A DNA stretch of 64,000 nt. It comes from Scalesia atractyloides. Taxonomy: Eukaryota > Streptophyta > Magnoliopsida > Asterales > Asteraceae. Each line of letters starts with the position of its first letter. Within the stretch, counting starts at the first letter, position 1. Location of the stretch: assembly GCA_947069175.1 (NCBI GenBank), contig CAMTDV010000019.1, positions 73,283,358 to 73,347,357 of the forward strand, written 5' to 3'. Under the pieces are notes generated by a model, which was not told the DNA's origin, did no database searches, and saw only the letters and a program-made list of their open reading frames with translations. A program made the position numbers and the translations under genes. Positions 1 through 11,267 of the stretch are shown here, piece by piece.

Positions 1-794
1 ATTTAACTTATTTTCCCTTATACGGGCTTGAGATACGGTAAATAATTGTCTCTTGGTCGGGTATGGGATCATTTGGTCGGATTATGATTAGTGAATCCGC
101 ATAACCCGTTTTAATCTGTTTTGTTTGATAACATAAACTATGGGGGTTAACAACCATGTCTGGATATCATCGGCTCATTTAAGTTATTGATGGCCACGAG
201 CACGGGGTGTAGGCATACACCTGACAGATGCGAATGCTAAAATATAAATTACCCATAAGTTGGGGATAACTCCTTTGTGGGTTTTATATGTGGTGAGTTG
301 GTTAATCATGCTCGGTTTTCAACCGACCCTAATAGTACGACAAACATGTAAAACTGTATACAAGATTATAAATTAATTGTCCCAAGTTATAAAAGATTTT
401 GTGCCTTGTGCACCTGAATTAACATTTCAAATGTTTACAAAATGAGTCAGTTATTTGTATTTACCAGTGAAAACCGACGCATTTTCCAAAGACTAAGTGA
501 CAGGTACCTCACGAAATAGGCTGGAGCTACTTGGCATAATAAGAGGACTTTGCAAATCCCTAGATGCCTTAAGTCTGTGAAACTCAGTTTTATGTATTCA
601 TTTATAGATCCGCCTGTGGATCCTTTTTACAACCGTCTGTTTATTATTTTATTCGTACTTTAAACTTTCGGGTTGTAATAGTAATTTCATTCCAAGCCTT
701 CCGTTGTGCTATAAGTGTGCATAATTGACTATAATGATATCAACTACGTCACGATATTCCCCACCAGGTTATACGTGGAAATCGGGGTGTGACA
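1..794 (+). mobile_element. 3' part of a long LTR (same family as the solo LTR at 44810-48025)
   Basis: The stretch aligns by eye along its length with about 47230-48025: shared runs such as TACGGGCTTGAGATACGGTA and GGTCGGGTATGGGATCATTT, and the same terminus GGGGTGTGACA ending at 794. The 5' part lies outside the window. No coding sequence is seen. It is either a solo LTR or the 3' LTR of an element entering from the left; which one cannot be told from here. Confidence 0.8.
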
Positions 795-1342
795 GGTCTA
801 AAATCGCGGGTGTAGATGACCTTTTGTCGATGAGTGTACTCGGATGACCAGGCTTTGTTTGACGCTAAAAAAAGTAATAACATTTAATGAATTTGATTTT
901 TTGTCACCTATTAAGATAATCGAACCCTCCAAACTAGTTGAAGTGGTTTGTAGGGTTAGAAGATGGAGAGAGGGAGATAATATGATTACGAAAGGAATAT
1001 AATATTACATCACCCACTTAAATTTTCAAAAAGATGATTAGTAGTGAGTTTATTAGTCGTAATTTACCATCATTGTGGCTTCAAAAGCAAGTTAGAAAAA
1101 TCTATGATTGTGCCATGCCTTGGTAGTTACTCAAATTTATTTTAATTAATAATGATTAATAATCATTCACATAAATATATTATATTTTCTCAAACCCCCA
1201 CATAGTATAATATACTAAAAAATAATAACAATAATAAGCTCTCATTAACCTGTTTATACATACTTAAACACACTAGTAGACCATACAAGAATTGAAGTAG
1301 AGGTTCAAAAACGTGAGTATACATATAAAGTCACCATATCTT
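795..1342. other. Intergenic, AT-rich
   Basis: Between the LTR end and the CLE stop codon I see only AT-rich DNA with no convincing exon. It is the 3' flank of the minus-strand CLE gene, so it probably contains that gene's 3' UTR and poly(A) signals. Confidence 0.4.
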
Positions 1343-1630
1343 CTAGTGATGCAACGGGTTTGGCCCCGATGGTACAAGTCGCTTCTCTACACCATAGCGT
1401 GGATCAATAACACCGTTTTTCAATGAATTCTCACGCTGGTGGTGATGGTGGTGGTGTTGGTGTTTGAGATATGGGGCGAAGTTGAATTCGGATGCTAACA
1501 TCTTCCGGTTGGTGTAAAAGTGGTGGTGAACGACGACAGTGACGGTGGTGGTGGTGGAGAATTCAAGGTAGTTAAACAAGAGATATAGGCAAAGAAAGAA
1601 AGAGAGGAGGTGAAAGATTTTGAAGGGCAT
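1343..1630 (-). CDS. CLE family secreted signalling peptide precursor (CLE12/CLE13 type)
   Basis: Single-exon 95-residue precursor. Residues 1 to about 25 form a hydrophobic signal peptide (MPFKIFHLLSFFLCLYLLF). A variable, basic, histidine-rich middle follows, and the last 12 residues are RLVPSGPNPLHH, an exact fit to the CLE motif, ending at the stop codon. Family knowledge: such precursors enter the secretory pathway, are cleaved and hydroxylated or arabinosylated on the prolines, and the 12-13-residue peptide binds LRR receptor kinases of the CLAVATA1/BAM type. The C-terminal LHH ending suits the CLE12/CLE13 group rather than the LHN ending of CLE9/10. Length, N-terminal secretion signal and C-terminal motif all match the family, and no lesion is seen. 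The ATG at 1630 is chosen because the signal peptide begins there. Which of the many CLE paralogues it is cannot be settled without a tree. Confidence 0.93.
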   Translation of the reverse strand: MPFKIFHLLSFFLCLYLLFNYLEFSTTTTVTVVVHHHFYTNRKMLASEFNFAPYLKHQHHHHHHQRENSLKNGVIDPRYGVEKRLVPSGPNPLHH

Positions 1631-1685
1631 GGTAGAAGTGAAGTGGAAACATGGTTTTGAAGGTTGAGATATTGAAAATGAGAGG

Positions 1686-1698
1686 TGACATTTATAAC
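1686..1698 (-). promoter_or_regulatory. Probable TATA box of the CLE gene
   Basis: On the minus strand the sequence TTATAAATG lies about 60 bp upstream of the CLE start codon, a reasonable distance for a short 5' UTR. No other regulatory site was recognised. Confidence 0.5.
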
Positions 1699-1699
1699 A

Positions 1700-3300
1700 A
1701 CTCTAAAATTGAGGGTTAATGAATTTATGTGATTTTAACTTTTTAGTGTGTGTGGTATTGGTATAGGACCCCTCCTCCCATAAAGTGCCTTAAAATACAA
1801 GAAATGTACACACTATTACATGGATTATCATAGAATTTATGTGTATATGTTCTTTCTATTATGTGATGATTATGATAATCACCTTTACTCAGTCATACAC
1901 ACACATGAGTACATGTATAAATATTTAAGAGAGCAGTTTTTATGTTAATCTAAGAGCATGAACTTTTGATAACAAATACATGAAATTGAACATATCATTA
2001 TAATGTGTTACCGTTAGTAATGTAGAAAAATGCTCAGATAATCAAAAAGATTATAAGAGTGAATCATGCTTGTGAAGTTAACGGATACACTTTAATAGGT
2101 TTGACACATAGTTGTAATGAGCTTAACATATCATTGTAATAAGTTTGACGAATCATGTCAATCGATAGTACATCAAAACTCATTACCAAAAAGGGCATAA
2201 CATTGACAACAGATGCACCATTATAACGAGACAGTTGATCGTTATGTGTTCCGTCGCCTTGTTTAATCACTAGTGCACTATTCCTTTTGGAGTTGCTTTT
2301 TATAAAATATAGCAAGACCATATCAATCTAAAGTGAATAAAATTCTGAATTTTGTAGTAGAAAAATTAAAGATTTATACAAAAGATACTTTAGATTTTTA
2401 TTTTATTTTATTGAAACAAGATTCAAAAGAAAAATAAACTAGTGTTTGTTATTTACTATGTTAGTCTTCCACACGTATTTCACTCCATTAGGGGTATACA
2501 TGTTACTTCTTTTTGTTAGAGTAACATTGATTTTGAAAGTGAAAGTTATGATTGTTATTGGTCACATTGTTAGTAGTGATCATTATCGTCCAATGTATCA
2601 TAGTATATTATATTGATTATTAAAATTCAATTTGCCTATTAATTATAATGATTGTACCACTTTAATCTTGACTATTACTATTTAATTGATGTAAATCTGT
2701 AATCAATAATATGTAACTTCATATTTTCTTTTACAAAATATCAACCTAAATGTTACAGTCTCATCTTAGTCATTCATTTTACTTTCTCAATGGTGGATTT
2801 GTTTTCTTACACTTTAATTTGTGTGTATTTATATTAAATAAATTTGTAAAACAACATTGTTTACGTTGTATAGTATATATAAAACATTTTTTTATTAATT
2901 TATTTTTCTGAACCACTTAATCATTACAAGATCTTGAAGACACGAATAGCGATTCTGTATTTGATAATAGTTATTTCTAATTTGATAAATCATTGTGGCC
3001 TGTTGGTTTGAATAAGTTGCATTAAACCCGGAAGAATATGCAAATCCGCATTTTGTCTGAATCAAGCAACTCTATGTCTCCATCTATAATCAATACTAGG
3101 TTAGAGCCCGCGGTTTCACAAATGAAAATGCTTTGAACTTGTGAATTTAATAAAAAATAAATAAAAATTAAATCAATTTTGGTAAAGTAACTTAAAAATA
3201 CAACAAATAACTTTAATTTCATAATATATTTCATTGTACACCATATTGGAAGTCTTATTTATAACACTTCCATGGTTTATCTAGTATATGTAATTTCACA
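1700..3300. other. AT-rich intergenic DNA, upstream of the CLE gene
   Basis: No ORF here has recognisable protein character. Short ORFs are low-complexity translations of AT-rich DNA. Around 3092-3115 the minus strand reads a GC-rich block (CCGCGG) followed by CTAG, which could be a decayed Helitron 3' end, but the hairpin is not complete. Confidence 0.35.
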
Positions 3301-3302
3301 TC

Positions 3303-3418
3303 AGCTCTCATACTTGCCCTTTTATTAAATGTAATAACTAAGAAATTAGGAGTTCTTTCCAGCTCTCATACTTGCCCTTTTATTAAATGTAATAACTAAG
3401 AAATTAGGAATTTTTTTC
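3303..3418. repeat. Two-copy tandem duplication, about 58 bp unit
   Basis: The block starting AGCTCTCATACTTGCCC occurs at 3303 and again at 3361, with near-identical sequence through AATAACTAAGAAATTAGGA. The near identity implies a recent duplication. Confidence 0.85.
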
Positions 3419-3479
3419 CATATATATGTGCTTAGATTTATTTATATGTATAAAAAAGAAAATCTCACACTTAGCCATA

Positions 3480-3665
3480 TGAATAGAATCTACATGCTCC
3501 TCCTCCTGAGGCTCATCTAAGGGAATTATAGTCCTTTTATCTGGTGGTCAAGTATAAAATCACCATTGGTCTTTCGCTATTGCATACCAAGCATGGATTG
3601 TGATATATCTAGACCGATCCATTGATGTTCGTTCATTCACCACTAAATACGGAACCACAACCTGC
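3480..3665 (-). other. Possible decayed or exonic coding fragment, unidentified
   Basis: On the minus strand, 3665 to about 3480 reads as a protein-like stretch (...WQVVVPYLVVNERTSMDRS..., then ...ITIHAWYAIAKDQW) interrupted by a stop near 3555 and continuing with a proline- and glutamate-rich segment. Composition is more protein-like than the neighbourhood, but I recognise no family and see no clear splice sites. It could belong with the exon at 5650-5754 on the same strand. Low confidence. Confidence 0.2.
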
Positions 3666-3941
3666 CAATCATGAGAGTAAGAACAACTCAAGTATGTAAC
3701 TATTCCAGAAATTTAAAAAAAGAACAACAACCTTTCAACTAATTAATGGAATGAACGTCCATAAAATATCATGTAATTAGATTAGTATCTCCACCTCTAG
3801 TTTCTACATCTAAACAAATTGTCATAAGATTCAACAATAATGGCTAATAATTATTGTGTATGTAAAACTCACCTTATTGTTCCTCTTCTTTTACACTTTC
3901 TTCCATTTGAGGTGGAAATACCAACCATAAGCTTTCATTTA

Positions 3942-4320
3942 GGGATGGGCTCGGTACCAATCAATACCGAAAATCCCAAAAAATAGGTAACGGTACAGGT
4001 ATCAAAAATACCCGGTACAGTATGATTCGGTACCAGTACAGACCGGTATTTGAAGGTAAAGTCGGTCGCTACCAAGCGGTACTGTACTGGACTAGTATTG
4101 AAAATCGAGTCGGTTCGAGAAATTCGGTACCGGAACTGGTACCCAGTACCATTTGCTCATCCCTATTTACATTAAAGTCTTGGTATTTGAAGGTAAAGTC
4201 GGTCGCTACCAAGCGGTACTGTACTGGACCAGTATTGAAAATCGAGTCGGTTCGAGAAATTCGGTACCGGAACTGGTACCCAGTACCATTTGCTCATCCC
4301 TATTTACATTAAAGTCTTGG
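3942..4320. mobile_element. Foldback element rich in GGTACC motifs, with a 137-bp internal tandem duplication
   Basis: The left end AGGGATGGGCTCGGTACC and the right motif GGTACC...GCTCATCCCT form an inverted pair, and the interior is full of the palindrome GGTACC and its variants. A unit of about 137 bp beginning TATTTGAAGGTAAAGTCGG occurs at 4047 and again at 4184, so the right half including the terminal inverted repeat is duplicated. The long ORF through it (4022-4312) is just the repeat translated. Confidence 0.6.
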
Positions 4321-4806
4321 TAATGTTTTGGTTGGAGAAACCATCTACAACGCAAAGCCAAAAAGAAAATTGTTATTGCAGGCAATAGCTACACCTATTT
4401 GGTTGTCATTAAGAAAAAAATCATTTATAGATGTTTATTTAAGTTATAGCAAACAAGCTTTTTGCGTACCAGATTATCCAGCCATGGCCATGGAAGCCAG
4501 CTTCTCATTCATGTTCTTTAAGTTAGTGGAATAATCGTTATCCTAGGCTGTGCAATGGCCATATTAAGATTTCAGAGTATCCATTATATTCATCATCATA
4601 ATCGAAGTATCATTAATAATCATCATCAGAATCATTTAAAACATCATATGTCTCAATAATATAGAATAAAATAACTTAATGAAAGAGAATTAAATTCAAG
4701 CAGTGTGACATACCACCTGGGTTCCATGCCATGCACTTTGAATAACATTGTTTTAATGGAGCACTCAAACATTAGAAAAGATTTCATAACAAATAAATCA
4801 AATACA

Positions 4807-5260
4807 TAAAATTAACGTACAAAACGTAAAAACTGAAGGAAAAGCCAAAAAAACGCGGTGACATTTTCGTAAATATTTGGTCTTCAAAATTACTCTACAG
4901 GATCATTTGTAGAGTGATTTTGGTCTTGTAGAGTAATTTTGTAAAATGTTTTTGTAGAGTAATTTTGATAGAGTAATTATGTTAGCATTTAGTTATGGGG
5001 TTTAGCTTTATGGTTTAGTTTTTAGCTTTTAGTTTTTTTTTTTTTTTTTGGGGGAGGGGGGGGGCTAGGTTTTTTTTTTCTTAAATCAAAATTACCCTAC
5101 AAGAATATGTTACAAAATTACTCTACAAGACCAAAATCACTCTACAAATGATCATGTAGAGGAATTTTGATATTACCCTACGACCATATATTTACGGAAA
5201 TACCTCCGCATTTTTTTTTACTTTTCCTTCGATTTGTACGTTTAGTACGTTAATTTTATT
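4807..5260. mobile_element. Foldback/MITE-like element with about 110-bp inverted arms
   Basis: The left arm (from AAAATTAACGTAC at about 4808, through ATTTTCGTAAATATTTGGTC and ACTCTACAAG-type motifs) is mirrored by the right arm (GACCATATATTTACGGAAAT, ending GTACGTTAATTTTA at about 5258). The loop contains a poly-T/G run at 5030-5060. There is no coding capacity. Target duplications were not resolved, so the superfamily is open. Confidence 0.7.
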
Positions 5261-5649
5261 TTCATCGAAACTTAACTCCACACTTTATTTACTTCACTTG
5301 GTACCCCATTCACTCAAATTAACCCTAAAAATAAAGAGAACCATATTCTATCAGTTTAATCAAATTATAGAAATCACTCGTAATTAAGCAACAACCACAT
5401 GAACCATAATCCTAAAATTAACCAGATCGTACCAAAATTAAACATAAAACAGATTAGAAAACAATTATTATAACTCCAATGGAATTAGGAACCTTAAAAA
5501 GGATTCAAAAGCACCAGATCGGTTTCAACTTAAACGATTTATAGACAATCAATCGTAATTAAGCAACCTACGAATCTTAATTCCAAATTAATCACATCAT
5601 AACAAAAATCAAAATAATAATCAAGTGAGAACTATGCGGAAGAACTTAC

Positions 5650-5754
5650 GTTAGGGCATGAGTAAGAGCAGTATGAAACCTGTGCTTCACGAATCTGATC
5701 ATCAGTTAGCCGTTCAATGAAGTCAAAAAAATTTGGGTGCTTGATATTCGTAGC
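5650..5754 (-). CDS. Isolated, well-formed exon of an unidentified gene
   Basis: On the minus strand a TGTAG acceptor (ending at 5755) and a GTAAGT donor (from 5649) bound exactly 35 open codons, which read ATNIKHPNFFDFIERLTDDQ followed by IREAQVSYCSYSCPN. Amphipathic, acidic composition and intact splice sites suggest a real exon rather than chance. I do not recognise the family. I could not find convincing flanking exons in order; 3480-3665 (-) is a candidate. It may be an exon captured by a transposon or part of a small host gene. Confidence 0.35.
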
Positions 5755-5760
5755 CTACAT

Positions 5761-8030
5761 GATGAATCAAACCTTGATTGTTTTGTATAGAATGCACAAT
5801 CAATCCTTGAGTTTGGGATCAGGTATGAACGTGTGAGGTGGAAGGAATTAATTTCAAAGAAATCTCTGAAGAGGATCACAAACCTGATAGCGTAGCAAGG
5901 AAGATAATTGGAGATAGAGATGCTCGGTAGAAAATGGATTGATTTTCTCTGTTTATGTTAAAAGTTAATTTACACGGGCTGGATAATTTTCTGCCCACAA
6001 AGTGAGCGTGATCCGGTAATATGAGCGGGAAAACAAAGATCTAGACGCCCACAAGTGTCCAATATCATATCACTTTACTTTATTATATACATAGATTATT
6101 ATAACAACAGTTTTCCAAAAAAAAACACCCCACAACGCCCAATGACCACCCCCCGAGGGCCTTTTTTCGAAACAAAGTTGACGAGCGTGCTTTTCTTAAC
6201 GCCTTCTTCTTTTTGTTTGGCCCATAGCATTTTTTTGATGGTTTTTATTTAATTTTATTTACACCCCCTTTAACATAAGGTCTCACAATGCCCGCATCCT
6301 GACTACACCCCTTTTAGAATAACGCCCCATCATGCTCACATGTTGACTGGACCGTCACATAGCCAAAACGCCAAAGGGTAGGGGCATTAGTTTACCCTCC
6401 TACTACACATGCTCTAAAAAGAAAGGCAACTATGGTGCAATCTGGGTGTGTATCAATAGAGTGTATAACCAAAACGAGTTCAATTCAAAACAGGTTATTT
6501 TAAAAAAGGTGTCAATTTGGTTCGGGTTAAAATGCATTCATGTTGAAATAAGTAGTTTTAGAAATAGGCACACTCGCTATATTTTTTTATTGGCTAGTGG
6601 AGACGGGGGGTGGCGACCATGGAGGTGGCATCGGCGTTGGTGGATTCACGGTGATGTCGAAGAGAATGAGTAGGTGGTAAAGACAAACAATGGCAATGGA
6701 TAGTGTTTATCCATGTGGCTCGCATTCCATTTTGACCTGTTATTTAATTTGAGTAGGCCAAAGTAACCCGTTGTCTAATTTGAATTGATGCAAATGAACC
6801 CATTCACAATTTTTTTTCTTTTTCCAAATCAACTCAATCTTATGAAAACGGATTATTTAGAAGAAATGGATCAATTAATTAAAAGCTAGAAAAATAAAAC
6901 TAAATTATAACTTTTTAACTGTGTTTTAGAGTGTGTTTGTGACTGTAATTGTAAATGAAAAATGTGAGGAAAAAAATGTGCCATGGTGTTTTTACATTCA
7001 CACTCTCTAGTCTCTACACATTTGTTATAACAATGTGAAATGTGATGGGATAGGTGAACTTAAACTAAATAAACTAAATAGTCGAATTAAATAAAATGGT
7101 GAGGTGGATGAGGTGGAAGTTTCAAAGGAGGAAAGTACCTTTGGAGGAACTTACAACCAGTTGGATAAAGCCCCTTTCACAACTAGAGGTAGGTTTTTTT
7201 TGCCTGCGGGTCCTAAGTGGCACTTAGGGGTGATTTTTTAACCAAAACCCAAAAACTAACCGGAAAATTAACTCGAACCTGATTATGGTATTACCTGATT
7301 AACTCGGACCCGATCAAGATGGAACCAGAAACCCAAAAATAGTATTTGGGTCGGTAATTGGGATGAAAAAAACGTTAATCAGGTTGACACGACTAACCCG
7401 AATTACATAAAAAATGTCAATTATATTTATACATACGTAATAACATAAAAGTCTAAACTTCTTTGTTTTTTGTTGTGAACATGATGTTTTGTTTTGGTGT
7501 TTCGTTGGTTGTCTCAGCAACTAAAAAGATTATGTTCGGTTGATAGGACCTGAGGTTTTATTTTTAGTTTACACTATTGGTTGATAAGGTTTGGTTTTAT
7601 TCTTTATTGTATTTTAGGTAATATATATGTTTAATGCATGGGATTGAACTAAGTATCATATTGGGTGTATTTTTATTTGGCATTTGGTATTTTTTTACTT
7701 AATCATATTATGTTAAGTTAAATTGTAAAGTATCCATTGCAAGTTGTATCTAAAAATTCATATACCGATTAACCCGACTTGAATAAACCCAAAACCTATT
7801 AACACGAATTTTATTTAGGTTAGGTTACGGATAGAATTCCCATAGCAAAAGAAATAATAAAAAAAAACCCTCAATTAACCCGAAACCCGATTAAAAAACC
7901 CAAAGAACATCCCTAGTGGCACTCTTTCACGCCCCTTTCACCTTTCATAACACATATTCTAATATACATGCATAAATGTTTATACATAAGAACTACCAGG
8001 AGCTGTATTCATTATACTAATACAAAAATA
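5761..8030. other. Intergenic repeats without a recognisable gene
   Basis: 6100-6420 contains GC-rich repeat-like blocks (CACAACGCCCAATG, GGGGCATTAGTTTACCCTCC) resembling the ends of a MITE, with boundaries not established. 7230-7910 carries many dispersed AACCCGATTAACCCG-type motifs. No exon with splice sites or a known domain was found. Confidence 0.35.
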
Positions 8031-8032
8031 AA

Positions 8033-9376
8033 TAAATTTTTTTTTTGAACTGTGAACTTCATTGAAAAACAAAAACAGGGGGAACGACCTCTATTCAAGG
8101 ACCGCCTACAAAAACAATTACATCATATACAATCGGTTTACCTTCCAATCTACAGATTTAAATCTAGAACGACATTTCAACCAAAGAAAAGAAACAGATT
8201 TGACACAAGCCACAACTTCAGCTACTCTAGGAGTGTGCCCCTCAAATATCTTTTTATTTCGTTCCTTCCAGATGGCCCAGCACGAGATCATAACAATGCC
8301 TCTAATGATCTTCTTAGCCCACTTAGTACCGTTAAAATGTTTGTGCAGCAACAATATATCCGAAAGATCAAAAGCGAAAATTGGGTCTAATGTTGGTTCA
8401 GGCCCACTCAACACTCACAATATACACAAATATGCAAAAGAAAAATGAGAGCTACTGTATTCGAAAGAAAATATGGAGGGTACAAAACAAACTTACTAAC
8501 ACCTATCCTATATATATATATTAAACAAAATAAATATAAGCATGTGCCATAAATAATAAACAAGCCCACGTCCCATTTCTTTAGCATAAATCAAATGCCC
8601 ACTTCGAATAGCTTCCAATAAACTCGGTCAAACTCCTGACCAAATCTTTTAACATGCAAATTATTGATGAAACGTGACCCATTAATCTTCGACCCGTAAT
8701 CCGTTAACCCGTGAATAAACCCGATTAACCCAACAACTTTGCACCACTTCCCAACCGCATCCCAAACCCCAAAAGCAAAACCACACCCTATGAGAACATG
8801 GTTATGGTCCTCATCGGCTGTATCACAAAGAGCGCACAAAATATTATCTAATTGAACCTGTCTTCTTGCTAAGGCGCTGCGAGTAGGAATACGGCCCATC
8901 TCCGCTCGCCACATGAACAGGTTGATTTTAGCCGGAACCCAATTCTCCCACTTCATAAACTGATTCCTTCGAGTGTCTCTATCTTTTCTGAACATATCTT
9001 TGAGCTGCGCGATGGAAAAGGAGTTATCTTTGCTACCGACCCATGCCCATCTGTCTCTATTAGTCGAGAATGAGACTCGGTCCTGCATGTAAATAGCATC
9101 CTGTCCCTCAGAAATTTCCTCCACAGTGCATGGGCTTCTCGACCAACTTGGTTGCAGCCGTATTTCCTCATTCTGAAAGAAGAGTCTCTCGGCAACCTTG
9201 CAATCCTTGTTCGTTTCCAGAGAGAATAGCTTCGGCCATCGATCTTTAAGAGGAACCGTACCATACCAAATATCTTTCCAAAAGTGAATATCTTCACCGT
9301 CGTCTCCCAAGCTAGCTTGCATAAAAAATGTAAACTTTTTCCTTGAAATTTGATCTTTCAAATAAATACATGACAT
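8033..9376 (-). pseudogene. 5'-truncated LINE: reverse-transcriptase zinc-binding (zf-RVT) C-terminal region
   Basis: Non-LTR retrotransposon relic. The 261-residue ORF at 8591-9376 shows the pattern typical of the region after the LINE reverse transcriptase: HFWKDIWYGTVPLKDRWPKLF, then FMKWENWVPAKINLFMWRAEMG, RIPTRSALARRQV, and the zinc-binding CALCDTADEDHNHVLIGC. Further downstream on the same strand, 8118-8414 encodes KWAKKIIRGIVMISCWAIWKE, the usual C-terminal block, in another frame. Stops and frameshifts separate the two. The poly-A end, seen as the T run at 8039-8046 on the plus strand, marks the 3' terminus. The endonuclease and RT domains are missing, so it is a dead 5'-truncated insertion. 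Confidence 0.85.
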
Positions 9377-9511
9377 ATAACATTTTACTATACAGAAAAA
9401 GAGAAGGAAGTCTAAATCACAAAAAGAAAGATCATTGATGTTGATTACTTTCTAAAAGGCAAAAAGTTTATGAATATGACATGGACGTTCCATCTAAATC
9501 CATATTAATAT

Positions 9512-9526
9512 TAATATTATTATTAT

Positions 9527-9585
<59 letters not shown>

Positions 9586-9590
9586 GTTAA
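9512..9590. repeat. (ATT)n microsatellite
   Basis: About 25 near-uninterrupted ATT triplets. The polyasparagine ORF on the minus strand is an artefact of this repeat. Confidence 0.97.
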
Positions 9591-9859
9591 TAATATTAAC
9601 TTTGGTTAGCAATTTTATTAACAATAAATAACCAAACCCAAATACATTAACGTCCCGCTTGTCGTATGCGCATATAATGCATATATGTATGATCGTTCGG
9701 GGGCAAAAGTAAAACTGCATTAATTTTAACTTTGTTTTACTAATTTCTGAAAATAACGTTAGAAGAGGGGGATGATAAATCATACATCAAGTGGTGGTGT
9801 TGATAGTCGAAGGACAGGGTATATGCACTAATCAGCATTAATTGTTGAGTGTTATGGAC

Positions 9860-10020
9860 CTTATGTCCAAGGATTGATGCAAAACAACTATCGAGCCGGG
9901 GGTCTCACTGGAAGCAGCCTCTCTATTCTCATAAGGTAGAGGTAAGATTATCTATATCTTACCATTCTTAGACCCTACCTTAGTTTTCTATTAGTGGGAT
10001 TTACTGAATATGATGACGAA
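9860..10020 (+). mobile_element. SINE-like repeat fragment
   Basis: The stretch GGGGGTCTCACTGGAAGCAG, then CTAGAGGTAAG-type sequence, ATCTTACC, AGACCCTACCTTAG and GGGATTTACTGAATATGATG has the look of a widespread plant SINE (Au-like) tail. It was recognised by pattern only. No poly-A tail or target duplication was resolved. Confidence 0.4.
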
Positions 10021-10429
10021 TAACCTATAGTTGTAATACAAGGTTGAAAGAGTTACTCTAAGTGATTTTTTGCCTCTTCAAATTAGAATCACAATGTCAA
10101 ATTAATAGCATAAGATATAGTAAACATCCTACTTTATGTGTTTTGTAATTGTCTTCAATAACTAGTTTAAAATTTTGCCTTTATTAATGCACTACAACTC
10201 TATTGATTAAACGAGTTGAGGCATTTATCTACAAATGATTAATAAAAAGGGTTCAAGACTTAATGAATAAACATAATAGCAATATAATGCAATACACTAA
10301 GAAGAATTAAGAACCGAATTAGGTTTATGATTTAGGTCCTTTTTTAGATTGTGCTTTTATTTACTAATTTAAGTTTGACATGATCTTATTCTTATCCCTC
10401 ATACCAGAAACAAAAATATCACTTCACCT

Positions 10430-11262
10430 ATCAAAACGTCTTCCATCAATATCACAACTTCATCAATCCCAACATCTTCACCACCATCATCATCTATACC
10501 ATCTGCAAACATGCCTAGCCTAGCCAGCGTAGAAGAATACTTATAACTAAAGAAAAGGCGGGCAAAACAAACGGTTTTAGAAAGGAAACCAGGGAAGGAT
10601 GATAAGCAAATCCTGTAGATTCTAACAGAAGAATACAAAAAGGTAGAAGCTTTGAGAGGACTATGCCAACATGATCTGCATGAACCTATCCCATGATCCC
10701 ATTACCGATGCAGATCTCAAAAAGCTGCTCAAAGAGGATTACCTTAATCACATCACGCTAACAAAACATATGATGCTGATAAGGAACAGTATACTGGATG
10801 GCCAACTGAATCCCTGCTAGATGAAATAGTAAGGATTGAAAAGTTGAAGCTATTTCCCAATATCACTCCTTCACCCCCAAATTGGAAAGATGGCAAAAAG
10901 CCAAATGACAAAAGGGCTCCGAAGATAAGGAGAATGAAGGAAGAACTGGTTGCTAGGCTCCATGAAAGCAATGGCTAAATGGAATGAGTCAACAACCTTT
11001 GAAATCTATAAACAGTTGGAAACTCAAAGAGAAAAAGGATCCCTCATTACTTAAAAGGTTAGAGTATGAGCAACTAGACTTTCCTATCAAAACATTGGTT
11101 ACGCCTTCTGAGTTCCCATCAACAAGAAATATATCAAGAGCTGCAGAGGAAATTTCTTAAAAGAAAACATAAACAGAAGAAGGACACCAAGAAAGAAGAC
11201 TTAGTTGACACAATCATGGGAATACCAGTCTCTCCAAACTCATCAGCAATAACTCTGGTCCC
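10430..11262 (+). pseudogene. Decayed coding region of a probable copia-type element (left part)
   Basis: Several plus-strand frames are protein-like but broken by stops and shifts: lysine-rich stretches such as PITDADLKKLLKEDYLNHIT, KIRRMKEELVARLHESNG and LVDTIMGIPVSPNSSAITLV. The last reads to the target site of the gypsy insertion, and the frame resumes beyond it at 24528 (NSPSHKILKW). About 290 bp after the resumption comes a purine-rich tract AGGGGGAGATTG typical of the 3' end of copia elements. I do not recognise the protein; no integrase or RT motif is visible. It may be an extra ORF between pol and the 3' LTR. Confidence 0.45.
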
Positions 11263-11267
11263 AGCAA
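11263..11267. repeat. Target site duplication, left copy (AGCAA)
   Basis: AGCAA here and AGCAA at 24523-24527 directly abut the two LTR termini of the large minus-strand element, as expected for a 5-bp duplication made by a Ty3/gypsy integrase. Confidence 0.9.

Noticed and set aside
2064..2321. 85-residue minus-strand ORF
   Set aside because: No signal peptide, domain or homologous look; AT-rich neighbourhood makes such ORFs likely by chance.
4022..4312. 96-residue ORF with two near-identical halves
   Set aside because: It is the 137-bp duplicated unit of a foldback element.
9523..9783. 86-residue ORF ending in polyasparagine
   Set aside because: Its C-terminus is the (ATT)n microsatellite, and the rest shows no protein character.
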